A stretch of DNA of 64,000 bases from Cepaea nemoralis (lineage: Eukaryota; Mollusca; Gastropoda; Stylommatophora; Helicidae): assembly GCA_014155875.1 (NCBI GenBank), contig JACEFZ010014639.1:12501-76500 (forward strand), written 5' to 3'. Positions 53,600 to 63,336 of the stretch are shown here, piece by piece. The stretch's first letter is position 1. Every line of letters starts with the position of its first letter. The position numbers and the translations under genes were made by a program. The notes under the pieces were generated by a model. It was not told the origin of the DNA, did no database searches, and saw nothing but the letters and a program-made list of their open reading frames with translations.

Positions 53600-54960
53600 A
53601 GTCTTAATATAAATAACTTACGCTATGCCAATAATACTGTTTTGATATTAACAAGTCAGATGGAACTATAGAAAATAGTTGTTGAAAGTGAAAAAATGGG
53701 CCTCAGCTTGAATAAAAGGAAATCAGAAGCAATGAGAATATCAAAGAAATGGATCAGGTCAAAATTAAAGTCAATGGTATTAATGTCGGCCGAAGTCCAA
53801 CCTCTATGCCATGGTGGTAATCTTCTTGCGAGAGCTGCACTCTGCAGCAGAGACCAAGAGATGGGTCGAGGAACCGGAGGAAGAGCCGGCTTCTCAGAGT
53901 GCAGCACCGCAAAATGGCTACGAAGATGAACAGAGGCAACAGAGGCAGTGGCTGGGGAAGAAGCTGGCTTCCCATGACCACAGGTGCTAGAATGTTGTGA
54001 GGGCACGAGGCACCGGGTGCACAAGGCTCTCCTCCCCAAGGGAGGGGAGGCTTAGGAGCAGACATGTTAGCAGGTATGGGATAAACATGAAACAATACAA
54101 GACAATGCAAGTGACTGAATGTCTTGCATGGCAGGGGAAAAACGCCCAGAGTCATGACCTGGGCGGGTCTTCCCCCGGAGAGTGTCAAGAAGGTAAAAAG
54201 GTTGAAACATTTGGGGAAGGGGGACTTCTTCTGACAATCAGAAGTCCCCTGCTGTGCTTGATCCATGGCAGAGTTTTTATTACATCACACTGGGACAAGT
54301 ATTGAAATTCACATATTTAAGCACATGGATAACATCGGATGGAAGATATATCACAAGGATAAAATAAACAGAATAGGGCAAGCAAAAAGTGTATTTTATA
54401 AAATAAAGAAAATTTTTAAAAAACATTTTGTACGGCTGAGAGCACAGGGTATTAGGTGTCAATTCTTTTCCTCCACAGTGAACGATAAAAGCTGATATTG
54501 AATCCTTGTCAGACCACTTTCATGCCATTGTCAGTATAACATCCTAACCGTTACACTGACATGCATGCTGGACAATTAATAAGCAAGCACACACACAAAT
54601 CCCTAGAGGCTTCAAAGATGCATTTTTATATAAGAATGCTGAAAATTCCTTAGAAACCCAAAATGTGTAATCTAAAGGTTTTGAAAGAGGTCAAGACACA
54701 AAGACAACTTATCACAACCATCAGAAAGAGCCATATTTTGGCCACATTATGAGAAAAGAAAAACTGTAACATGCTGTAACAACTGGAAAGATTTATCGAA
54801 AGAGAGATCAGAAAGACAAAGAGAGAAGATTCTTGACATCCATTTCTCATGGCACGGAAAAGTGTCAGCACATGAACTGATACATGCTGTTGCAGATCAC
54901 AAGATGTCAGGAAGTATGATTGCCCACATCAGTCGGCAAGACACTTTATGATGCTTCCAT
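53600..54960 (+). mobile_element. RTE-delta LINE remnant, interrupted
   Basis: The plus strand gives 'YANNTVLILTSQMEL' (motif C, with both Asp changed to Asn), 'KMGLSLNKRKSEAM' and 'IKVNGIN' (53600-53777). After about 500 unrelated bases the next conserved segment appears, 'KFTYLSTWITSDGRY' (about 54300). The ORF end with 'YFGHIMRKEKL' and 'TTGKIY' is at 54640-54960. Multiple stops. Confidence 0.8.
53780..54290. other. ~500-bp insert inside RTE-delta
   Basis: GC-richer than its surroundings. It replaces about two codons of the RTE product, so it is an insertion. It contains GGGGACTTCT / AGAAGTCCCC (about 54220-54249), a perfect 10-bp stem with a 10-base loop. I recognise no coding family and found no clear terminal repeats. 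Confidence 0.55.
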
Positions 54961-55180
54961 AAAGGTGTTCCTGAGAGGCCAAGACTCTTTTATGAACAAA
55001 CTGATTCTGGGCTTGGACAATCATAGCTGATGAAGACTAAGCCTCTTTCTCTTAAAGCTAAGTTGAAGCAATGGCAATTATTTGTGAAATAGGTAGGTAG
55101 GTAGGTAGGCAGGTTATTATGAACACAGAAAAGCGCTATTTAGATTATTACTAATTAGAAGCTCTACATTTAACCCTCAC

Positions 55181-55255
55181 CTTCCTCTCCTTTCGTCTTT
55201 CCTCCTCCTTTTTCTTATGATCTGCAGCTTTTAAAAGGCCCATAATGTATTTTGG
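55181..55255 (-). CDS. NSRP1: NSRP1 exon: 'PKYIMGLLKAA' region
   Basis: A 75-bp exon with TTCCAG acceptor and GTGAGG donor, phase 0 at both ends. Product 'PKYIMGLLKAADHKKKEEER' and then 'RKERK', matching human 'PKYIHNLLKAVEIRKKEQEKR'. Confidence 0.95.
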
Positions 55256-55394
55256 CTGGAATTAAAAATTAAAGCATTAAAAACAAAATAAAACAAAAAA
55301 TTGTTAGCCCTACAGACCATGTTTTATATTCTTGGGGCTGTGGTGGTGTAGTGGTTAATGCACCATGGTCCTGGATTCATCCCCAGTAGTAAGT

Positions 55395-55705
55395 GGTCAA
55401 AGTGGCTGAATGGATAAGGGCACTTGCTCTTAAATTTCCAGTGTGGTGATACTGAGTCAGCCGGTTCAACCCTTATACAGGTCATTTGGCCTACAATGTT
55501 GGCGTCTTGTCCTTGACTTGGGGAAGTAAATTTCAAGTACCTCAGAAGTCGAAGGGGGTTCGCCTGATGGTGAGGAACACTAGTAACAAAGAAAGCTAAT
55601 CCACAAGCAAAATCAATCCAGTGAACTCCCTAGTGTTGGCAACTACTAAAAGTAGTAGCACTTTATGAACTATGCTTGAGTTCAAAGGGAGCACAAAAAC
55701 AAAAT
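55395..55705 (+). mobile_element. S2 SINE, full length
   Basis: Box A 'AGTGGCTGAATGGATAAGG', box B 'CGGTTCAACCC', core 'GTTCGCCTGATGGTGAGGAA', 'GAAAGCTAATCCACA' and end 'TTGAGTTCAAAGGGAGC' with a CAAAAACAAAATG tail. Intronic, opposite strand to NSRP1. Confidence 0.92.
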
Positions 55706-56196
55706 GATCCCCAGAAATGGCAGGATTGCATCTTCTTTAGATCAGGATTACCCTGCCACTGACAAGTCTCATCAGATTGCTACCATTATATTACACCTCT
55801 TTTTCATTTCTGACGTAGTCCATAAAATGCTGCTCTTAGGTCTGCTAGTTCCGCTGTTCAGCACTTCACTGATTTCCTATTTGTAAGCAGAAATGTCTGT
55901 TTCTCTTAATTTTGTTCCCTGTCAACATTGTTGCTACAGTTTTCAAGGCAAATCTCTGCTCTGAAGTTACTTGAGAATGTTTCAGTTGCCACCGATTGTG
56001 TCTTCTTTGTTCAGAGGTTTAGTTTCAGGAGAATTCTTCTACAACCACTTTCTGTTGAGTTCTTTTGTTGATCTGTCTGTAAATGCATGGGTCCAGGTGT
56101 TGCTTGGATAATGTTCATCTATGTAGTTTATGGCTGCTTTCATTACTACTGATTCATTCTGCATGTTCTATTTCTCAATAGCATTAATGTTTTCTA
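55706..56196. other. NSRP1 intron, no recognised feature
   Basis: Short frames only. A few phrases near 56030-56130 look like decayed LINE sequence, but none is readable. Confidence 0.3.
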
Positions 56197-56210
56197 TAAT
56201 ATCAGGCTGG

Positions 56211-56461
56211 CCAGTCTCCCTGGCCGAGGGGTTAGCAGCTTTCTCCGTAATCCCGAATACTCTTGTGGTTGATGTGAGCGCACGAGAATTGGAAGCGGTT
56301 CGAGTCGCACCAGTGACTTATGAGTATGGAGCCGGTCGCTCAGAAAGTAGTGGCGTGCTGATGAGCGTAATCTAGCCTAGGAATCAACATACAGCTGAAA
56401 GATGCTGATGCTGACTGCAATATCCTGAAACAGGATGGAAACGCAGGGGAAAAAAAAAATA
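56211..56461 (+). mobile_element. S1 SINE with 16-bp target duplication
   Basis: ATAATATCAGGCTGGC lies at 56197-56212 and again at 56462-56477, a clean duplication. Head 'CCAGTCTCCCTGGCCGAGGG', core 'GGTCGCTCAGAAAGTAGTGG' and 3' end with an A-rich tail. It belongs to the same subtype as 61685-62236 (an extra ~30 bp with 'TTTCTCCGTAATCCC'). Confidence 0.95.
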
Positions 56462-56477
56462 ATAATATCAGGCTGGC

Positions 56478-56953
56478 ACTGTTGTCTCTAAACGGGGAAT
56501 CTGTTTTCACTGATTATAATGGGTTTGCTGGTAAATGCTGAGTATGGGATCTGTCCTAATCATTCTTTTTGCAGATTCTACTGCCAAGACTATTAAACCT
56601 TTGATACATGGAGTGCTGTGTCAGTTTTTTTAAATGTCTTTACTTGTTGCTGGGCTCTATCTCTTCTATCTTGCATATGTTATAGATATGGGTATGTCTT
56701 GTTTTCATGTCTCCAGATGTGATAGTGGTTCAATCCCCAGCAGAAGCAGGAATTTGTTCTGACCAGTACGCCAGGAGACAACACATCCTCATAAAATTGG
56801 TACCAGAAGATTTTCAAAACTTTCTGTGAATTATTTGGGAAGGCATCTTGGTTTTCAAACCTCAATTTCAAATATAGGCAAATGTGAAACTATTTGAGAT
56901 ATATCATAATTATCTTTAACTTTTATGCAAACTTTCTTCAACAAATCCCTTAC
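56478..56953. other. NSRP1 intron, no recognised feature
   Basis: Unique-looking. Confidence 0.3.
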
Positions 56954-57088
56954 TTTTTTATCTGCACTGCTCTTATCTTTATCTTTTGCTCCCACTTTTG
57001 GTTTGCTAGCTTGCATCTCATCATAGACAGCATCATATTCATAGATATTAGGATCTTCCTTTAAAGCCTTGTCTATGTCAACTTGAGC
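56954..57088 (-). CDS. NSRP1: NSRP1 exon: 'DPNIYEYDAVYDEM' region
   Basis: A 135-bp exon (CCTCAG acceptor, GTAAGG donor, phase 0 at both ends) encoding 'AQVDIDKALKEDPNIYEYDA' and 'VYDEMQ', then a Lys-rich stretch. This is the most conserved motif of NSRP1 (human 'ALAEDATVYEYDSIYDEMQ'). Confidence 0.96.
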
Positions 57089-57384
57089 CTGAGGACACAA
57101 GCAAATATTAAAACCAGATTGCACAGCTTAAATGCAGGAATGTGACGTGTTGATTTTGACTTAGAAACAGTTTTGCAATGAGAGAAAGTTATGACTGATT
57201 GCCACTTTTACATGAGAAATAGATATGTGTTTTTCTTTCAGAGACAGCGAACTAAGAAGATCATCTTCTTCATTCCTTTTCTGATTGAAATGTAGAGTAA
57301 AGTAAGGGAAAAAAAACATATCTAATACTTGGACAAATTGAGTACAAATATCATTTTAACTTAAAAATACTGGAATTGTAGCAA
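57089..57384. other. NSRP1 intron, no recognised feature
   Basis: Unique-looking AT-rich sequence. Confidence 0.3.
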
Positions 57385-57650
57385 TAAAAAAAGTCTTAAA
57401 GTCAAGAGGATCGACTTCATTGCACCGGGTTTTTATCCAATATGGCTCGGTCTCCCTCCGTAAGGGGGGGGGGGGGCTGCTGAAAGCATCGCACAAAGCA
57501 CGAACTCCATAGCTCCTGTAAAGACCCATGACCCCCATGAGTCTCAGAGAGAAATGCACTCATGAACCGAAAGATGTAGCCTGAAATCGAACCCACAACC
57601 TTCATAGCGCGAGTCTGACGGCTTGACCACTTCACCACGGAGACTCCCAT
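57385..57650 (-). mobile_element. S3 SINE, full length
   Basis: The minus strand begins GGAGTCTCCGTGGTGAAGTG (box A-like), with box B 'GTGGGTTCGATTTC', then 'GAGACTCATGGGGGTCATGG', 'GCTATGGAGTTCGTGC' and 'GCCATATTGGATAAAAACCC'. A poly-G/C run lies at 57466-57477. The 3' flank is A-rich. Confidence 0.85.
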
Positions 57651-57949
57651 GCAATAGTAGAAATATTACAGAAATATGCTCCAACAAAATTATAGCAATA
57701 AATAGCCAGAAGAATACTATGAAGACATAACAAATATTGAAAGTAGTAAAATCATCTGAAGTCTTTATTCTCACGGCGACATGAACGTAAAAGCTGGAAG
57801 AATGAAATATAAGCAGACTGTATGGAGAGCAACATGGAATAGGAATTAACAATGGCAGAGGAACCAGACTGATGCAGTTTTGTTAAGAGTGCCATCTCAT
57901 TATTTGTAATACATTTTTCAAACATAGACCTAGGAAAATGAACTCACAA
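57651..57949. other. NSRP1 intron, no recognised feature
   Basis: Nothing beyond short AT-rich motifs. Confidence 0.3.
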
Positions 57950-58130
57950 ACAAGCTCTGGAGATAGAAAAACACCTGGGAAGGTTAACCCGGTCAACAAA
58001 CATCTGAAGAAGTCAGATGTGTCAGCTGAAAGCCGCAAATATCACAGCTCTGATGTAAACAGGTACAACGCAATTACGTCCAAACAAATATTTTGGACGA
58101 GCAAAGAAGAAGAAGAAAGAGAAACTAAAT
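57950..58130 (-). repeat. ~150-bp dispersed repeat (S3 second module)
   Basis: The minus strand matches 34195-34345 and 49285-49460: 'TTCTTCTTCTTTGCTCG', 'CAGAGCTGTGATATTTGCGG' and 'GACACATCTGACTTCTTCAG'. Confidence 0.7.
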
Positions 58131-58244
58131 TGTATTTTATGACTGGGAATAGATTTTAAAATGTTAAGAAAGCCAAAACATAGTCAGATATCAACACAGG
58201 TCACAATCCAGCAGTTACAAAACTACAAATTTAGTTTAGTCGAC

Positions 58245-58360
58245 GGATCAACATCACGGAACCCATAAGTGCTCCGTTCTACTCCTAACTCAAGCCTGAG
58301 CCCAGAGAATCTCAGCTAAGTGCACGAACTCCATAGCACCAGCAAGGATCCTGAACTACT
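58245..58360 (-). mobile_element. Possible S3-like fragment
   Basis: The minus strand has 'GGTGCTATGGAGTTCGTGCA' and 'CTGAGATTCTCTGGGCTC', echoing S3's 'GCTATGGAGTTCGTGC'. Short and diverged. Confidence 0.4.
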
Positions 58361-58411
58361 TTGGGTAGATTTTTAACTCAAAATTTTGCCCGGGCAGCGC
58401 TGTTAGGCTAT

Positions 58412-58605
58412 TTTTTTTTTTTATTTCCAACTACCAAGGGATTATTTACATGCGCAACAATACACACGATCTCACTACCCAGAGACCAGGGGAAATTTTG
58501 TTACTAGAAGTCCCCGTACAAAAATCCTGGTCCTCACCGGGGCTTGAACCTGAGACCTCCAGCACTCGAGGCGGTCACCATACCTTGAGAAAACTCAGCC
58601 CCCTA
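58412..58605 (-). mobile_element. S6 SINE with poly-A tail (tRNA-derived)
   Basis: The minus strand has box B 'AGGTTCAAGCCCC' after 'GTGACCGCCTCGAGTGC', a ~110-bp body and a poly-A tail (T-run 58413-58426). The tail differs from the AACT-type tails of S1. Only copy seen. Confidence 0.6.
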
Positions 58606-58734
58606 AACAAAACTACAAATAAAACCCCAAATTATAGAATTAAAGACATCAATCAAGGTTGTCCCAATATCATCACTGAAGCAGCCAAATATAATAATTG
58701 GATACGATTAAAGTAACAAAATTAATCTGACATG

Positions 58735-59025
58735 TAGGTCAGCATGGCTAGATGGATATGGGCACTCATTCTTAAACATCCAGTGTGCTGTTGTGAAGGT
58801 AGCGGGCTCAAACCCTACACTGGTCAGCTGAACTAAAATTGTGATTTCTCGTCTTTGACTTGGAGTACGTAAATTACAAGTACCTCAGAAGTTGGAGTGG
58901 GTTTGCCTGATGCTGAGGGACACGTAATAGGGAAAGCTAATCCACATGCAAAAATCAGTCCAGTACTACCAGAAGTAGCATGTATGGACTACACTTGAGT
59001 TGAAAGCAAGTGAGGGCCAAAAAAA
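58735..59025 (+). mobile_element. S2 SINE, full length
   Basis: Head 'GGTCAGCATGGCTAGATGG', box B-like 'CGGGCTCAAACCC', core 'GGTTTGCCTGATGCTGAGGG', 'GGGAAAGCTAATCCACATGC' and end 'TTGAGTTGAAAGCAAG' with an A-run tail. Confidence 0.92.
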
Positions 59026-59164
59026 AAATGATATGATAATAGTTAAAAGCATGGAACGATAACGACGTGAAAATCCAAGGAGAAAATTAGTACAAAATGG
59101 GAGTTATTAAAATTATATCCAACAACATGAAAAAAATATTAACAATATGAACTGTCAAATGTTA

Positions 59165-59440
59165 TCAGCATCATCATCAAGTGCCCTGCCAGCTGGCATA
59201 GATGTTCATGTCTCTCCGCATATCTCAGTCTTAGGTGTTCTGGATCAACTCTGCTGATGATATTCCTCCATGCCACCCTCTCAATCCATCCAGCATCATT
59301 TCTCTTGGTCGACCTCTGCCTCTCTTCCCCTCGATCTTTCCAGATGTCACGACATTCTCCAATACCTCTCTTCTCATCACATGACCAAAGAAAGTTGTTT
59401 GTCTCTTTCTTATTGTTGTATATGTAATGTTCTACTTTTA
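59165..59440 (-). mobile_element. RTE-epsilon LINE 3' end
   Basis: The minus strand encodes 'FLWSCDEKRGIGECRDIWKD' in one frame ('FFGHVMRREVLENVVTSGK' in the ancestral frame) and 'ERHEHLCQLAGHL', then an ATGATGATG tail. Sister of 29095-29430. Confidence 0.82.
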
Positions 59441-59479
59441 TTGGCAAATGTTTATATATATATATTATTCAATACTATG

Positions 59480-59765
59480 TTAAATCAGTACTACTGTATG
59501 GGCAGAAACGCAGAGAAAAGAATTACAAATAAGCTACAAACATTCATTAACTGGTGCTTGTGAAGAACAGTAGGAATAAAATGGTGTGACAGAATCACCA
59601 ATGTAGATCTCATGGAGAGAACTAAACAAATCCCAGTGAACGAAGAGGTGAAGAAAAAGATGCTGGCGCTGGAACGCACTGAGGCAACCTGAGAACAATA
59701 TAACTAGACACAATCTTGTCTGGAATCCACAAGGCAAACGAAGTAGTGGGAGACCTAAAATACTT
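59480..59765 (+). mobile_element. LINE ORF C-terminal fragment
   Basis: Conceptual translation reads 'KRITNKLQTFINWCL', 'RTVGIKWCDRITNVDLMERT' and 'NPQGKRSSGRPKI'. This is a frequent LINE ORF end (the 'TNKLQTFIN.CLR.IL.IRW' type). Stops and one frameshift make it a remnant. Confidence 0.75.
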
Positions 59766-59885
59766 GGATTTTTCCAAATATTTTCTGAATTTCAGGTTCT
59801 TCCTGTGTATAGCTATTTAAATGTCTTTATGGTTGCTAGCTTTCACTGTTTCTACATGGTTACCTTGACAACTAATGCAACATAC

Positions 59886-59954
59886 CTGTCTCTTTATTTT
59901 GCTGGGACCTGTATTTTGGCCAAAGATGCTCCCACGTACAACTGGTTTCTCATC
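59886..59954 (-). CDS. NSRP1: NSRP1 exon: 'DEKPVVRGSIFGQN'
   Basis: A 69-bp, phase-0 exon with ATAG acceptor and GTATGT donor, encoding 'DEKPVVRGSIFGQNTGPSKI' then 'KRQ'. It links the N-terminal exon to the 'AQVDIDKAL' exon without breaking the frame. The equivalent part of vertebrate NSRP1 is poorly conserved, so exon identity rests on phase and splice sites. Confidence 0.8.
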
Positions 59955-60069
59955 CTATGAACAAGAATTGACAGTTATATATTATATTTAATGCCCAGAA
60001 TTAGCATTTTAGAATTTACACATGCATTTGCTAGAAAACATTTTTTGTTAAAATTAAAGAGACATACTA

Positions 60070-60245
60070 ACAGACAGACAGATGGGTGAACAGGCAGACA
60101 GCCAGACAGATAGGCTGGCAAGTAGGTTGGTCAGAGTGTGGCTTATTCAAAGACAGAATTATGAATGGATGGACAAGTGGATGGATGGACAAGTGGATAG
60201 ATGGACAGGTGGTGGAAATACAGATAGAAAGACAAGGGAGAAAGG
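60070..60245. repeat. (ACAG)n and (GGAT)n-rich microsatellite
   Basis: Interrupted CAGA units, then ATGGA/GGACAAGTGGAT units. Confidence 0.85.
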
Positions 60246-60299
60246 GGGGCAGAGAAGAATCTCATGTCAGATGCTGCTATACTGAGTGACATGCTAGAT

Positions 60300-60900
60300 C
60301 TTCATGTTGTTTGTCCATCAAGAATGATGATGACCATTCATTTCATCCAGTGGGGTTGAAGGTATGGAGCTGTGAGTTCTAAGATGGCTGATAAGGCCTA
60401 TTTTGGCTCGAAATGTTCTTTGACAGTGGGGGCAAAGAATGCTTGACGTTCCAGAAGGATCTCCTGCAGTGGTTTTTCTGTCCAGCCTTTTCTTCACAGC
60501 TCTTGCAGTCCTGGTTGCTTCACAAGTGACTGCACCCTTGCGTAATGATGTACGGCACGAATTTCGGTCTTTGGCAGCATTCTACCAAGTGCCGTGATGA
60601 ATTCCAAAAGCTTTCAGTGAGATATTCAGCTAGATTCATTAATTAATGCTATTCAGCAAGATATTCATTTAAAGCATTTTCTCTGGCTGCCTTGGAAGCA
60701 TTTACCACAACGCAGTTCGCTGTAAAAAATTTGTTTAGGGAGCCTGTGATATGGCATACGAGTCAAGTGACCAGCCTGGAAATTCTGATTCTTCATTAGA
60801 ATGTGGATACTGGGTATGGACGCTCTTTCTAGGACTTCAGTGTCTGGGATCTTGTCTTGCCATTTAATCTTCAATAGCTTCCCAAGCTAGCTTAGGTTCC
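60300..60900 (-). mobile_element. ZF-LINE 3' end, opposite strand
   Basis: The minus strand gives 'KIKWQDKIPDTEVLERASIP', 'AGHLTRMPYHRLPKQIFY' and 'SEL', then after frameshifts the finger 'CPHCQRTF' and the same 3' end as 37650-38127. The two are inverted relative to each other, 22 kb apart, around most of NSRP1. Confidence 0.82.
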
Positions 60901-61092
60901 TAGATCTTCATATATGCTAGGTCACAGCATAATGAGTTCAGATGACCAGCTCCCTTCCTCATCATGTTAAAGTTCCCCCATCCCCCTCTCCCACAAAGCT
61001 CTGGTGTCAATTCGAATAGAATGGTGGGTCAGCACAGCAGCTATACTGATTGGAGGAGGAAAGTATAAAATTTCCAAGGAAAAGGGAAGAGA
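60901..61092. other. NSRP1 intron, no recognised feature
   Basis: Nothing recognised. Confidence 0.3.
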
Positions 61093-61250
61093 GGCATGGC
61101 TGAAAAGTTAGTGTCCTCACATATTCAGAGGGTACCAGGTTTGAATCCCAGCTTAGGGCTGGAAATTTTTTACAAGAAACACTGGTGTAAAATGATATAC
61201 TCATCCATGATCTCTTGACGAGTGAAGTGGCATACCTAGCCTCCACAGAT
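61093..61250 (+). mobile_element. Possible tRNA-derived SINE, single copy
   Basis: 'AGGCATGGCTGAAAAGTTAG' (box A-like) and 'AGGTTTGAATCCC' (box B-like) are 35-40 bp apart, in tRNA spacing, followed by a non-tRNA body. No second copy in the window. Confidence 0.45.
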
Positions 61251-61534
61251 AAGAGTTTTAAAAAAAACAGAAGAGGGCTATATTGCCCTGCCCTAGCAAA
61301 ACTGTTAGGAAAGAAAGCCTACTAATTGGTAGGTAGCGCCCTTTACCTTGGAATCCGTCCGGAGGAAGCAAACCTTATCCAAATGCATGCTGAAGTTGGA
61401 AACATTGAATGCTTAACAAGAGAAACAAGGAATAAAAATAAGAATTTCCAAGAGAAAATGTGTGGATTGAGTCCCAAAATATTGTATTGGTAAGCAAAAA
61501 CACTAAGCACTATGCTGCCACACCTCCATTCCTC
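61251..61534. other. NSRP1 intron; weak tRNA-like segment
   Basis: On the minus strand, 61453-61530 has 'GTGTGGCAGCATAGTGC' and 'GGGACTCAATCC', possible degraded box A/B of another SINE. Otherwise nothing. Confidence 0.3.
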
Positions 61535-61684
61535 AATATGGGATATTTATTTAAGTATTGGAGTAAAATTACTGTCTAGCAATATAGGATTTTTATTTAA
61601 GAATTAGAGTAAAATTGCTGTGTAGCAATATATGGTATCTATTTAAGTATGAGAGTAAAATTACTGTGGGGCAATATAGAAATA

Positions 61685-61935
61685 GCCGGTCTTCCTGGCC
61701 TAGGGGTTAGCGACTTTCTCCGTAATCCGGTATATCCACGTGAGGAAAGTAACTTGAGCAACAAACGTTAGCGGTTCTTGCCGCGTTGGTGACTTACGGG
61801 GTATGTGAGCCGGCCGCTCAGAAAGCAATGGCAAACTACTGAGCGCAATCTTGCCAAGAAATCAACAATCAGCTGAAAGATGTTGATGTTGACAGCGATG
61901 TCCTGTAAAGGATATGCGAACAAAAAAAAACAAAA
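61685..61935 (+). mobile_element. S1 SINE, copy 1 of tandem trio
   Basis: Complete: 'GCCGGTCTTCCTGGCCTAGG' head, core 'CGCTCAGAAAGCAATGGC', end 'GTCCTGTAAAGGATATGCGA' and an ACAAAAAAAAACAAAA tail. Confidence 0.93.
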
Positions 61936-61999
61936 GCCAGTCTCCCTGGCCTTAGGAGTTAACGATGTCCTGTAAAGGATATGCGAACAAAAAAAAAAA
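61936..61999 (+). mobile_element. S1 SINE, 64-bp deletion derivative (copy 2)
   Basis: The first ~28 bp of S1 ('GCCAGTCTCCCTGGCC') are joined directly to the last ~25 bp ('GATGTCCTGTAAAGGATATG') and an A-rich tail. The junction falls at a short shared 'CGA' or 'AACGA' sequence, consistent with a template jump. Confidence 0.88.
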
Positions 62000-62236
62000 G
62001 CCGGTCTTCCTGGCCTAGAAGTTAATGTCTTTCTCCGTAATCCCGTAAATTCTCATGAGAAATGTAACCTGCGCGAGAATCTGTAGCGGTTCTCGCCTCG
62101 TTTGTAACTTACGGGGTATGTGAGCCGGTCGGTCAGAAAGCAATGGCAAACTACTGAGCGTAATTTTGCCTAGTACATCAACAGCAGCTGGAAAATGCTG
62201 ATGTTGACTGCAACATCCTGTAAGGGATATGCAAAT
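62000..62236 (+). mobile_element. S1 SINE, copy 3 of tandem trio
   Basis: Same subtype as copy 1, full length, with core 'GGTCGGTCAGAAAGCAATGG' and end 'CATCCTGTAAGGGATATGCA'. Its tail is replaced by an AT-rich palindrome (TATACCCTATATATATATAGGG). Confidence 0.92.
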
Positions 62237-62451
62237 ATCTATATACCCTATATATATATAGGGTTCTTATTTAAAAATCAGAGTAAAATTACTGTGTAGC
62301 AATATAGGCTATATTAATTTAAGAATTGTAAAATTACTGTGTAGCAATATAGGATATATATTTATGTATTAAGAGTAAAATTACTGTGTAGAATATAGGA
62401 TATCTATATAAGTACGTGAGTAAAATTATTGCGTAGCACCATTTTGCTTAC

Positions 62452-62545
62452 CTCATCACTATCACTGCCAAAAACATTAAAGGCTGGCTGTGCTGCCTTT
62501 GCTTTTATCTGTTCTGACTTCTTGCCGGGCAAGATAAGTCCATAC
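62452..62545 (-). CDS. NSRP1: NSRP1 exon 2 (N-terminal 'YGLILP')
   Basis: The first coding exon found. A 94-bp exon (AACAG acceptor, GTAAGC donor) encodes 'YGLILPGKKSEQIKAKAAQP' and 'AFNVFGSDSDE', matching human 'YGLILPKKTQQLHPVLQKPSVFGNDSDD'. One base before the Tyr codon belongs to a codon shared with exon 1, as in the human 'RQ|YGL' boundary. Exon 1 (about 8 codons with the ATG) must lie above 62560 and was not identified, possibly outside the window. Confidence 0.95.
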
Positions 62546-62686
62546 CTGTTGAAATGAACAATGTTAACACTCTGACGTTTTCACTGTGTGGTAGAGGGGA
62601 TGGGATGAGTGAGTGAGAGTGGGGAAGAGTAGGTGAATGAGAGAAACACATATGGGTACAAATAAAAAATGTTAATTTATCGAAGT
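62546..62686. other. NSRP1 intron 1, no feature
   Basis: Unremarkable AT-rich sequence. Confidence 0.3.
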
Positions 62687-62832
62687 GATTATTACCAAAC
62701 GTTTGGTTATAATTCCGTACATTATTCCCAAATGGCTGGTCTAGGTTTGACTACATTATTAATGTTTGTGACAATATTATTGTGTCCTCTGTAGTGTAGT
62801 ATTTAGTATATCTGCCTGTCATGCGGGAGACT

Positions 62833-62836
<4 letters not shown>

Positions 62837-62867
<31 letters not shown>
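62837..62867. repeat. Poly-C tract, 31 bases
   Basis: An uninterrupted C run. Its length is prone to sequencing error. Confidence 0.95.
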
Positions 62868-62869
<2 letters not shown>

Positions 62870-63128
62870 CGATTTAAAAAAAAATGTTTAATAATTAAAA
62901 AAATATGAAACATTAGGAACTAAAATATAGAACTGAGAAACTCGAAACTTGTGAATAAAGTGTGCTCTATGGATCTGTGGAAGCTGCCAGAGGGGGAAGG
63001 GGGGTGCACCCCCCAGGCAGCGACGGAGTGATCGAGTGTCGGAATCGATGGATCCAATAGATGTCTTTGTTTAATGTGAAGTTTATTTGCCAAATAAATT
63101 ATCACTGTACATAGTGTGTCCTTGTTGA

Positions 63129-63336
63129 GAAATATCGTCTTTGTGAGGTTTGAAGAAAAAGAACTTGGAAGAACTTCAGGAGGTCGTCGCTGGAGCTACT
63201 GAGTTCATTCTCTGTGTAACGCTGTCAGCAGAAATATGTCTTCTCGCCTGTTAAACCTTGATGTAACCGTGTCGTTGGCACCCAGACTACCAGACAAATA
63301 TCGTCTTAGTGAGGTTTGAAGAAAAAGAACTTGCAA
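63129..63336. repeat. Direct repeat pair of ~40 bp, 165 bp apart
   Basis: 'AAATATCGTCTT.GTGAGG' followed by TTTGAAGAAAAAGAACTTG occurs at 63131-63169 and 63296-63334 with one mismatch. The segment between contains an S3-like stretch ('GCTACTGAGTTCATTCTC'). Confidence 0.85.

Larger units (their letters stand above)
61535..62445. repeat. ~46-bp minisatellite split by three SINEs
   Basis: Units with 'GTAAAATTACTGTGTAGCAA' plus TATAGGATATTTATTTAAGTATTAGA occur at 61535-61683 (3 copies) and 62250-62440 (4 copies). The right end of the array reaches within 15 bp of an NSRP1 splice donor. Confidence 0.88.

Noticed and set aside
53656..54266. Overlapping minus-strand frames (127 and 170 codons) in the RTE-delta insert
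   Set aside because: No similarity to a known family, no splice or start context, and the longer one overlaps LINE sequence on the other strand.
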